From CAZJAD01 sp964543855 (GTDB taxonomy: Bacteria > Electryoneota > RPQS01 > DYHQ01), in NCBI GenBank assembly GCA_964543855.1, contig CAZJAD010000111.1, positions 1 through 6,816 of the forward strand: a DNA stretch of 6,816 nucleotides. The letters run 5' to 3'. Position numbers and translations under genes: made by a program. This document shows positions 1 to 6,042 of this stretch, piece after piece. Every line of letters begins with the position of its first letter. The stretch's first letter is position 1. The notes beneath the pieces are model-generated. The model saw only the letters and a list, made by a program, of their open reading frames with translations. It was not told the origin of the DNA and searched no databases.

Positions 1-2
1 CT

Positions 3-74
3 GAGCCTCTCTATTTAATGAAGCGAGACATTCCACACGCCGATTCGCTCACCATTGGAGGTGACTTATCATGA
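3..74 (+). CDS. Possible C-terminal end of an upstream gene (partial, 5' cut by window)
   Basis: Reading from base 3, 23 sense codons stay open to a TGA at 72-74. That TGA overlaps the ATG of the metalloprotease gene at 71, giving the ATGA arrangement common between co-translated bacterial genes. The other two forward frames close early (TGA at 2-4, TAA at 16-18). The peptide ends in GGDLS and I do not recognise a family. Codon third positions are mixed and less GC-rich than in the genes that follow, so this may simply be leader sequence. The overlap is seen; the existence of the gene is inference. Confidence 0.3.
   Translation, partial: EPLYLMKRDIPHADSLTIGGDLS
57..64 (+). promoter_or_regulatory. 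Ribosome binding site of the M48 metalloprotease gene
   Basis: GGAGGTGA is a long perfect match to the anti-Shine-Dalgarno end of 16S rRNA. It ends 6 bases before the ATG at 71 and 9 bases before a second in-frame ATG at 74. Either ATG could be used; the difference is one residue. The site fixes the start region well. Confidence 0.85.
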
Positions 75-871
75 TGAAACGCTTGAATCTCCCACGCCGC
101 TTTCTCGGTCTCGTGCTTCTCGCACTGGGATTGGCCGCCTGCTATACGAATCCGGAAACCGGCCGCCGTGCGCTGGTGCTCTTCTCACCCAGTGAGGAAG
201 CCGCTTTGGGTTTGCAGGCCTTCACCGAAATCAAGAATGAAACGCCCATCTCGTCAAACCCCGAACAGAATGCGCAGACCCAGCGCGTCGGCCAAAAAAT
301 ATCATCGGTCGTCGAGCTGCCGCACGCGCAATGGGAGTTCGTCGTCTTCAAGGATGACGACACACCCAACGCCTTCTGTCTGCCGGGCGGAAAAGTCGGC
401 ATCTACACGGGCATTCTGCCCATCACGCAGGACGACAACGGTCTGGCGGTCGTCATGGGGCATGAAGTTGCTCACGCGGTCGCACGCCACGGTGGTGAGC
501 GCATGAGCGAGCAATTGGTCATCGCACTGGGGGGCGTGGGACTGGCCGTCGCGCTGAGGGAAAAGCCGAAAGAGACCCAAGCACTTGCGTTGATCGCCTA
601 CGGCGTCACCACCACCGTCGGTCGTGTCCTGCCGCACAGCCGCCGCCAGGAACTCGAGGCCGATTACATGGGCCTCAAATTTATGGCAAAAGCCGGCTAC
701 GACCCGCAAGGAGCCGTCACATTCTGGACCCGCTTCAAGGAGTACAGCGACAAGCGCGGCGGCAAACCGCCCGAATTTCTTTCGACGCACCCGCTCGACT
801 CGCGCCGCATCCGCGAGCTGCAAAAGCACATGCCCGAGGCCCTCGAGATCTATCGCAAGAGCGCCGGATGA
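71..871 (+). CDS. M48 family zinc metalloprotease, lipoprotein (LoiP/BepA-like)
   Basis: This is a predicted zinc endopeptidase anchored by a lipid to the envelope, probably on the periplasmic face of the outer membrane. Residues 1-24 form a lipoprotein signal: basic start (KR, RR), a Leu-rich core and lipobox LAAC with Cys24. The residue after Cys is Tyr, not Asp, which by the E. coli Lol rule favours the outer membrane. The active site HEVAH lies at 131-135 (ligands His131 and His135, catalytic Glu132); the third ligand is probably Glu194 in ELEAD (194-198). The conserved STHP is at 238-241. At 266 residues it matches LoiP/YggG in size and lacks the C-terminal TPR domain of BepA. Known relatives degrade or help assemble outer-membrane proteins; the substrate here is unknown. 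The gene is intact and followed after 62 bases by the secreted-protein gene. Confidence 0.93.
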   Translation: MMKRLNLPRRFLGLVLLALGLAACYTNPETGRRALVLFSPSEEAALGLQAFTEIKNETPISSNPEQNAQTQRVGQKISSVVELPHAQWEFVVFKDDDTPNAFCLPGGKVGIYTGILPITQDDNGLAVVMGHEVAHAVARHGGERMSEQLVIALGGVGLAVALREKPKETQALALIAYGVTTTVGRVLPHSRRQELEADYMGLKFMAKAGYDPQGAVTFWTRFKEYSDKRGGKPPEFLSTHPLDSRRIRELQKHMPEALEIYRKSAG

Positions 872-921
872 GTCTCTCGCGTAGACGAATGCCTCGGCAC
901 GATTGAGACACTACGAAATAC

Positions 922-928
922 GGGGAGG
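922..928 (+). promoter_or_regulatory. Ribosome binding site of the large secreted protein gene
   Basis: GGGGAGG lies 5 bases upstream of the ATG at 934 and supports that start. The signal peptide begins directly there. In the 62 bases between the two genes I see no convincing promoter boxes or terminator, so read-through from the protease gene is possible. Confidence 0.8.
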
Positions 929-933
929 TTTCC

Positions 934-3900
934 ATGCACAGGAGTAAAACAGCCTGTCTCATAGTTGCCTTGGGAATCGGCTTTCTGCTTGCCGTTTCAG
1001 CCTGGGCACTGCCCAACTCCAAACCCCGTCTCGCCGAGTGCGAGACCCCTATCCGACTTCCCTACAAGGGGAGCACACATCTGGACCAGAATGAGATGCA
1101 GTACGTGTATGTGAAGACGACCGACTACGGTCACACTTGGTCCTGGCCTCAGCAGGCCGGTGACCTTTCAGACCTCGAGGACTGGAACAGCGAGATGTAT
1201 GACTTCGGCTCCCTTTGCGATGACCAAAACAACCTGCACTTCATGGGCGTCCTGAATGGTTTTGCCGACCCTGCCAATAATGGAGTCTATGATGTCCACA
1301 CCACTGACGGTGGCACGACCTGGGTAAGGACTCTAATAGTGGCCGAGGGAAGCAACAGCTATAACTGGGCCAGTGAAGCGCAAGACACTTTGGGCAATCT
1401 CTACTGCCTCATCTGGGGCTGGGATGCCGGCGAGAATACGGTCTTCTGGGGCTCGAAGTCGACCGACCACGGGATGACTTGGAGCGCGCCGATTGTGATT
1501 GCGGCTTCACCCACCGATATCAGCGAATGGGCTGAATACCCTCACTTGGCCGAACAAGCCAGCGCCGACTACTGTTTCTTCATCTTCCAGGAGGAAGTCG
1601 CGGGCTACGAACAGTACGCCGGTCGCTTCCCCACAGACATGAGTGCAGGCGCGACCATCGTGAATCTTCAGGCCGAGTCCGGCGTCTACTACAGCTACTA
1701 CATCGGCGCCTGTGGCCCGATTGCCTACGATCCGACAAGCAACTATCTCTGTCTTTGCTTCCGTAACGTGGATGTCTCTGCAACCGCTGTTTACTTCTCC
1801 GACGATGAAGGAGTGACTTTCAACGCCGCGGAGATTCCGGGTCCCCAGCGCTACCCTTCAGCAGCTGTTGATCCCTATGGGCAGAGACCTTGGATCTTCT
1901 CCAATGTCGGCGTTCCAGCAGCGGGGACATATCACCACAATTGGTACGCCTATGATGAAGGTGGCTATGGGAGCGGCCTGTGGACGGATCAGATTCCTCA
2001 TGATTCACTCCTTTACGATGGCACGCGCGACCTGCTTTATATCCACCAGGGCTGTTTCTTCGACGCGGACAATGTCATCACCATGTGCAATATCTGGGGA
2101 TCCTTCACGCCAGAGGGTTGTCTGGTGAATTACTCGACCGACGGCGGCGTAACATGGGCCGGCGGCTGGAAACTCTCGGGCTTTCCTGACACCCCCTACA
2201 TATGCGAGTGCCAGTTGGATGGTGGAACGAGCGGCGTGGCTTACATCACCTTCTGCGCCGAAACCTACACACCGGACTTGAACCCACCGATCATCAGCAA
2301 TCAGACGCTGGTCACGCCCCCTTCTGAACTGGGTCCCTATGTGGTCAGTGCTGATTACTGGGACGACACGGCTGTGGATTGGGATGGCTACATCTGGGTG
2401 AACTGGATTTGCTACTCGCACGCAGCCCAATGGAACTGGGCCGAACAGGACAGCCATTTCTGGACCGATCCCGAAACCTACTCGGGCACTTACTACTTCA
2501 CGATCCCGGATACCCATGCCGATGGCAGTCCGGTCCGGGGCGGTGACACGATCTGGTTCTATTGTGACGGCTATGATTACGCCGGGAACTACTCATCTCA
2601 CGAAGCCCAGTATTTCATCGCCGGTCAGCAAGAGGGGCCGCTTAGCGACACCCTCGGCCCGGGCACTTATCATATCGCTGATACAATTTCCGTCGAATCA
2701 GGGGATAGTCTGATACTCATGCCAGGCACGACCTTTCAATTCCGCGGGCCCTATCCCTTTCATATCTACGGAACCCTTTTGGCTGAAGGGACAGAAAGCG
2801 ATTCCATCATCTTCACCACCGATCCTGAGACCAATCCCGACCGCTGGCGGGGACTACGATTCTTGAATCCCGGCAGTTCCGATAGCCGCCTGATTTATGG
2901 CTTGATCGAGAATAGCAGTGCGATTGGCAGTATCTATGATAATTGCGGTGGTGCGGTCTTCTGTGATAGCTCTTCGCCGAGCTTGATGCATTGCACTCTC
3001 ACGCACAACCGGTCCGTTTCCAGCGGTGGCGCAGTTTATTGCAGATCGCACTCCTCGCCGACTTTTACCCGGTGCACGGTTACCAGTAATAAGGCAGAGA
3101 GCTGCGGTGCTGGGGTGGCCTGCACAAACAACTCTTCACCGAGCTTCGCACAATGCACAATCAGTGATAACCCGGCGGATTTCTATGGTGGTGGAGTGTA
3201 TTGCATATCTCAATCCTCTCCGACTTTTATTCATTGCACCATCAACGGCAATGAAAGTGGATGTTCGGACTGGGCTGATGGAGGCGGAGTATGCTGCTGG
3301 GAGTCTTCGCCAGCCTTCACACATTGCGTTCTCTCAGGCAACTTGGCTTTTGGCGAGGGCGGCGCAGTGTTTTGCATGACATCTTCGCCAACCTTCACGA
3401 ACTGTACAATTAGTGGCAACTCGGCAGCTGCCGGTGGTGACGGAGTCGCGTGCCACGGTTCTTCGCCAACCTTCAACAGTACTACCATTGCTCTCTCCGA
3501 TGGTGAAGGTATTTACTTTCAAAGCAGCTCGGAGAGCGAGGTCAGTTACTGCGATATCTTTGGAAACAGCCGAGGTGACATCGTTTTCCTGAGTAATAAC
3601 CCATCTCACGGGCCACCGGAGATCGGCCAGCTTGTAACGACCAACGCGAACGGCGACTCGTGCGACACCTACATGAACATCTTCCTCGATCCGATGTTCA
3701 TGGACACAGTGATAGGGGATTACCATCTTCAGGTAGCTTCGCCGTGTATCGATGCCGGTGACCCCACTTTGCCCTTTGATCCGGACAGCACCATCGCGGA
3801 TATTGGCGCTTTCTATTTCAATCAGCTCGATGTCGATGAGGTCATTGAGGTCTTGCCGACGGCTTTCGCCCTTCATCCGAATTGGCCGAATCCGTTCAAC

Positions 3901-4122
3901 CCGATTACGAACATACGCTACGATATTCCGCGGACCGGTCTTGTTTCAGTGAGAGTTTTCAACATTTTGGGACAGGAAGTGGCCACGCTCGCGCACGGAA
4001 CCATCCCGGCTGGTTCTCACATTATCTCATGGGACGCGAGCGGCTTGCCTTCGGGCATCTATTTCTGCATATTGGAAGCACGCGACTTCGCGCAAGTCCA
4101 GAAGCTCGTCCTGGTGAAATAG
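934..4122 (+). CDS. Secreted multi-domain surface protein: Asp-box repeats, beta-helix, T9SS type A sorting domain
   Basis: This is an exported protein of 1062 residues, predicted to leave the cell or attach to its surface by type IX secretion. Residues 1-25 are a Sec signal peptide (RSK, hydrophobic core, cleavage after AWA). Residues 60-445 carry five Asp-box motifs of the S/T-x-D-x-G-x-T-W/F type (62-69, 123-130, 176-183, 289-296, 401-408), suggesting a sialidase-like beta-propeller; I see no convincing catalytic set. About 447-565 is an Ig/FN3-like domain. About 568-670 resembles the entry cap of a beta-helix (GDSLILMPGTTFQF). Then come seven Cys-rich repeats (672-858) and the post-helix motif SPCIDAGDP (936-944). 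The sorting domain spans about 975-1062, with PNPFNP at 985-990, GLPSGIY at 1037-1043 and a C-terminal Lys. Adhesion or glycan binding is plausible, but the ligand is unknown. No frameshift is seen. Confidence 0.9.
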   Translation: MHRSKTACLIVALGIGFLLAVSAWALPNSKPRLAECETPIRLPYKGSTHLDQNEMQYVYVKTTDYGHTWSWPQQAGDLSDLEDWNSEMYDFGSLCDDQNNLHFMGVLNGFADPANNGVYDVHTTDGGTTWVRTLIVAEGSNSYNWASEAQDTLGNLYCLIWGWDAGENTVFWGSKSTDHGMTWSAPIVIAASPTDISEWAEYPHLAEQASADYCFFIFQEEVAGYEQYAGRFPTDMSAGATIVNLQAESGVYYSYYIGACGPIAYDPTSNYLCLCFRNVDVSATAVYFSDDEGVTFNAAEIPGPQRYPSAAVDPYGQRPWIFSNVGVPAAGTYHHNWYAYDEGGYGSGLWTDQIPHDSLLYDGTRDLLYIHQGCFFDADNVITMCNIWGSFTPEGCLVNYSTDGGVTWAGGWKLSGFPDTPYICECQLDGGTSGVAYITFCAETYTPDLNPPIISNQTLVTPPSELGPYVVSADYWDDTAVDWDGYIWVNWICYSHAAQWNWAEQDSHFWTDPETYSGTYYFTIPDTHADGSPVRGGDTIWFYCDGYDYAGNYSSHEAQYFIAGQQEGPLSDTLGPGTYHIADTISVESGDSLILMPGTTFQFRGPYPFHIYGTLLAEGTESDSIIFTTDPETNPDRWRGLRFLNPGSSDSRLIYGLIENSSAIGSIYDNCGGAVFCDSSSPSLMHCTLTHNRSVSSGGAVYCRSHSSPTFTRCTVTSNKAESCGAGVACTNNSSPSFAQCTISDNPADFYGGGVYCISQSSPTFIHCTINGNESGCSDWADGGGVCCWESSPAFTHCVLSGNLAFGEGGAVFCMTSSPTFTNCTISGNSAAAGGDGVACHGSSPTFNSTTIALSDGEGIYFQSSSESEVSYCDIFGNSRGDIVFLSNNPSHGPPEIGQLVTTNANGDSCDTYMNIFLDPMFMDTVIGDYHLQVASPCIDAGDPTLPFDPDSTIADIGAFYFNQLDVDEVIEVLPTAFALHPNWPNPFNPITNIRYDIPRTGLVSVRVFNILGQEVATLAHGTIPAGSHIISWDASGLPSGIYFCILEARDFAQVQKLVLVK
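2947..3507 (+). repeat. Seven tandem beta-helix repeats (about 26 codons each) inside the secreted protein gene
   Basis: Protein repeats start at residues 672, 698, 725, 752, 783, 809 and 835 with pattern G-G-x-V-x-C, then S-S-P-x-F, then x-C-T-I, then x-G-N. Unit lengths are 26, 27, 27, 31, 26, 26 and 24 residues. The fourth is lengthened by an acidic/Trp insertion near 777-782. The DNA is degenerate except in the last three units, where the 17-base block TCTTCGCCARCCTTCAC recurs at 3304, 3382 and 3460 (the last copy differs at its final base), exactly 78 bases apart. This is coding repetition, not a mobile or regulatory repeat. Confidence 0.88.
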
Positions 4123-4162
4123 ATTTCCACCGCGCTCTTGAACCCGACTGAAAGTCTTACTA

Positions 4163-4183
4163 CCCGCGACCTCCGGTCGCGGG
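4163..4183 (+). terminator. Perfect GC-rich hairpin downstream of the secreted protein gene (possible terminator without U-tract)
   Basis: The arm CCCGCGACC (4163-4171) pairs perfectly with GGTCGCGGG (4175-4183) across a 3-base loop TCC. The hairpin sits 40 bases after the stop at 4120-4122. No T-run follows on either strand, so it does not meet the standard intrinsic-terminator form. It could stabilise the mRNA 3' end, cause pausing or act in a factor-assisted terminator. The stem is certain; the function is inferred. Confidence 0.5.
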
Positions 4184-4195
4184 CAATCGATTCCG

Positions 4196-4215
4196 GGCAG
4201 ATCAGGGGATCTGCC
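4196..4215 (+). promoter_or_regulatory. Second perfect hairpin, in the leader of the lipoprotein-kinase operon
   Basis: GGCAGATC (4196-4203) pairs perfectly with GATCTGCC (4208-4215) around a 4-base loop AGGG. It lies 12 bases after the first hairpin and ends 23 bases before the ATG at 4239. It could be part of a 5' leader, a protein-binding inverted repeat or part of a tandem-hairpin terminator. Only the symmetry is directly seen. Confidence 0.4.
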
Positions 4216-4238
4216 TCGGCGAAAGTAAGCTTGACGAC

Positions 4239-5027
4239 ATGAGACTTCGCCGTGTTGAATGGACATTCCTCTTAACGACCGCGATTGTTCTTGCGGCCTG
4301 CCAGAGCTTTCGCGCCGAGCTTGAGGAAGCGCAGCGACTTCGACAAGCAGGCGAGCCGGAGAGAGCGCGGCGCGTGGCGCTCGGTATCATCGAGCAGAAA
4401 CCGAGACAGACCGCGGCGTGGCTCTCACTCATCGAAACCGATTTTGCCCTCGCCAAGAAAGCACGCAGCGAGGATCAGCCCGACACCGCAAGCCTGTACT
4501 TATGGGAAGCGGCACGCATCGCCATTGCTCACGGAACGGATGCGAAACTCAGCCGTGGTCTCTGGCGCAGGCGCGGCGGAGATGTCCTCGCTGCCATTGG
4601 TGAGGACGTGTTGCATGACCTGAAACTGATCGACAGCACTTACCACGCGGCCAAAAGGATCAAAAGGACAGGGCCGCAGACCGGTGAAGACGAATCGGCC
4701 TATGCGCAGCGACTAAGCGATGCCCAAAGAGATGTTATACAGATTCTGAGGCGGTTTTGGCTCTATGCAGCGTTGGATTATCGTTTGATCGCCCTTCAGA
4801 ACGGAATCATGGAGGATGCCGTTGACCTTCAAAACGAGGTCGGGGCTCTGACGAAAATCTGTGCGGATACGCTGCAACTCGGACCAGGGTTGACTCACAA
4901 TCTTACTGTTGAAATGGAGACTCTCTTGGACCAGGATTTCAAGAGGCTGCTCGTCGCTCGAACAAAGCTCGGTGGAATTCCACTGGAGATTTTTCTCGAT
5001 ATGCCGCTGGAGATTTACCGCAAATGA
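4239..5027 (+). CDS. Putative lipoprotein of unknown function, TPR-like N-terminal helix pair
   Basis: I do not recognise the family. The 262-residue protein starts with RLRR, a hydrophobic stretch and lipobox LAAC (18-21, Cys21). The next residue is Gln, which by the E. coli rule favours the outer membrane. Residues about 24-60 (AELEEAQRLRQAGEPERARRVA, then Pro-Arg-Gln-Thr-Ala-Ala-Trp) look like a TPR-type helical hairpin. The rest appears largely alpha-helical, Arg/Lys/Glu-rich, with no catalytic motif I can name. There is no good Shine-Dalgarno before the ATG; I chose it as the only start that keeps the signal, since no in-frame alternative lies close upstream. The stop TGA overlaps the kinase start by 4 bases, so the two are probably one translation unit. 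A role in binding or sensing cell-wall fragments is speculation from that neighbour alone. Confidence 0.82.
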   Translation: MRLRRVEWTFLLTTAIVLAACQSFRAELEEAQRLRQAGEPERARRVALGIIEQKPRQTAAWLSLIETDFALAKKARSEDQPDTASLYLWEAARIAIAHGTDAKLSRGLWRRRGGDVLAAIGEDVLHDLKLIDSTYHAAKRIKRTGPQTGEDESAYAQRLSDAQRDVIQILRRFWLYAALDYRLIALQNGIMEDAVDLQNEVGALTKICADTLQLGPGLTHNLTVEMETLLDQDFKRLLVARTKLGGIPLEIFLDMPLEIYRK

Positions 5028-5962
5028 CCGAAAGCACCCGTGAAAAACTCCTGCTCGTCCTCGATGGAGGCGGGACGCGAACCCGTGCGCTCGTCGCTCC
5101 GGCGGCTGACTCGCAGGCGGAAGCGCTCGCGCAAGTCGAAGTCGGCCCCACAAACTTCGGCCTGGTGCGCGAAGAAGGACTGGCCGCGGCACTGAACGAA
5201 ATCATTGCCAAATTGCCGAAAGCGCTTCGCGAGATCTCAGCGCTCGTCGTGGGTCTGGCCGGTGTCGGAAGAAAAGAGGAAGAACAGAAAGCAGAAAGCG
5301 CGCTGCGCCGCCTCTTTCCCAGTATTCCATTGCTCGTCCGAACCGACGCCGAGCTGGCCTACTATGGCGCATTCGGCCATGAGTCCGATGGCATCCTCAT
5401 CATTACCGGCACGGGCACCATCGCGTGGACCCGGTTGACAAACGGGCGTTTTCTTCGTGCAGGTGGCTGGGGAGCAATGCTTGGAGATGAAGGGGGGGGA
5501 ACCTGGCTGGGTCGTGAAGCCTTAAGGCTCTGCCTGCGGGAAGGAGAGACAAAAGACCTTGGCGCGCTCGCGCGGGCAATCCTGAAGACTCTTCAAATCT
5601 CAAAGGCCGCAGACATCTTGACCCTCGTCTATCAGCGGAATTGGAGTCCCGATAACTGGGCCTCTCTTGCACCGCTTGTCTTCGAGCATGCAGGCCAGGA
5701 TAAGGGAGCGAATGTGTTGATCGAAAGAGCGGGCGCGGCACTGGCCGAACTCGTCCGTCGGCTGCTGACCATGATGCCCGCAATGCCTGATCCCGTGCCT
5801 CTGGCTGTCGTCGGAGGGCTTTCGGTGCACTGGCCGCTGTTGGCACCCTCTTTTTTCGACACTCTCCAAAGAGGTGCTCCGGCGAAGTGCGAACTGATCA
5901 CGCCCTTGGGTGACGCTCTCTTTGGTGGCCGCCTGATTGCCTGCGATGCAGGAATCCCATAA
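5024..5962 (+). CDS. BadF/BadG/BcrA/BcrD-type ATPase family sugar kinase, likely N-acetylglucosamine kinase
   Basis: This is a cytoplasmic ASKHA-fold kinase predicted to phosphorylate an amino sugar such as GlcNAc at the 6-position with ATP, which would feed amino-sugar or peptidoglycan recycling. Motifs: phosphate-1 loop LDGGGTRT (13-20), sugar-side GPTN (41-44), VVGLAGVG (75-82), probable catalytic Asp108 in TDAELAYYGA, phosphate-2 loop IITGTGTIAW (126-135), GGWGAMLGDEGGGTWLG (147-163), adenosine motif VVGGLS (262-267) and C-terminal PLGDALFGG (294-302). The 312-residue length is normal for the family. The start ATG overlaps the upstream TGA (5024-5027). A GGAG at 5009-5012 is 11 bases away, so translational coupling is likely. 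The exact substrate (GlcNAc, MurNAc or glucosamine) cannot be told from sequence; a 2-hydroxyacyl-CoA dehydratase activator is unlikely, as it lacks that family's Cys pair. Confidence 0.88.
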   Translation: MTESTREKLLLVLDGGGTRTRALVAPAADSQAEALAQVEVGPTNFGLVREEGLAAALNEIIAKLPKALREISALVVGLAGVGRKEEEQKAESALRRLFPSIPLLVRTDAELAYYGAFGHESDGILIITGTGTIAWTRLTNGRFLRAGGWGAMLGDEGGGTWLGREALRLCLREGETKDLGALARAILKTLQISKAADILTLVYQRNWSPDNWASLAPLVFEHAGQDKGANVLIERAGAALAELVRRLLTMMPAMPDPVPLAVVGGLSVHWPLLAPSFFDTLQRGAPAKCELITPLGDALFGGRLIACDAGIP

Positions 5963-5993
5963 AAAAAGCCCCTTACAGCGAATGCAAAGGGCC
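5961..5993 (-). terminator. Intrinsic terminator of the minus-strand FN3 protein gene
   Basis: Read on the minus strand, a 10-bp stem (5992 down to 5968; eight Watson-Crick and two G-U pairs) closes a 5-base loop and is followed at once by seven T residues (complement of A5961-5967). This is a textbook rho-independent terminator 50 bases past the minus-strand stop at 6043-6045. On the plus strand the two G-U pairs become A-C mismatches and no T-run follows, so it is directional. Its T-tract overlaps the kinase stop codon TAA (5960-5962). Confidence 0.85.
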
Positions 5994-6008
5994 TGTCTTA
6001 CCGCCAAA

Positions 6009-6031
6009 TTGTGGTCACATGTGACGCACAA
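6009..6031 (+). terminator. Hairpin with palindromic core between the convergent genes (possible plus-strand terminator)
   Basis: TTGTG (6009-6013) pairs with CACAA (6027-6031). Inside them is a perfect 12-base palindrome, GTCACATGTGAC (6014-6025), with G6026 bulged. As RNA this gives a 9-bp stem with a CATG loop. On the plus strand it is followed by the pyrimidine-rich GTTCTCTTCC, which could weakly end the lipoprotein-kinase transcript. The core resembles a dimeric regulator site, but its place between two 3' ends argues against an operator. Confidence 0.45.
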
Positions 6032-6042
6032 GTTCTCTTCCG

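Noticed and set aside
302..829. Long minus-strand open frame opposite the metalloprotease gene
   Set aside because: It is the shadow of a gene with clear HExxH, ExEAD and lipobox motifs; its own translation has no recognisable family or signal.
872..909. Possible hairpin GTCTC (872-876) / GAGAC (905-909) between the first two genes
   Set aside because: Only 5 bp with a loop of 28 bases and no T-run; expected by chance.
903..933. Possible promoter with TTGAGA at 903-908 as a -35 box
   Set aside because: No -10-like hexamer lies at 16-18 bases; the expected place is taken by the ribosome binding site.
934..2270. Sialidase (neuraminidase) enzyme call for the Asp-box region
   Set aside because: Asp boxes also occur in non-enzymatic propellers; I see no clear RIP motif or Arg triad, so a catalytic call is not supported.
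2947..3507. Regularly spaced repeats considered as a CRISPR-like array
   Set aside because: They lie in frame within a large gene, are degenerate at DNA level and follow the codon period of a beta-helix.
4983..5016. 10-base direct repeat CTGGAGATTT (4983 and 5007), with a PLEI peptide repeated at the lipoprotein C-terminus; the metalloprotease also ends near LEIYRK
   Set aside because: Too short and imperfect to claim a duplication; the similar C-terminal residues are most likely coincidence.
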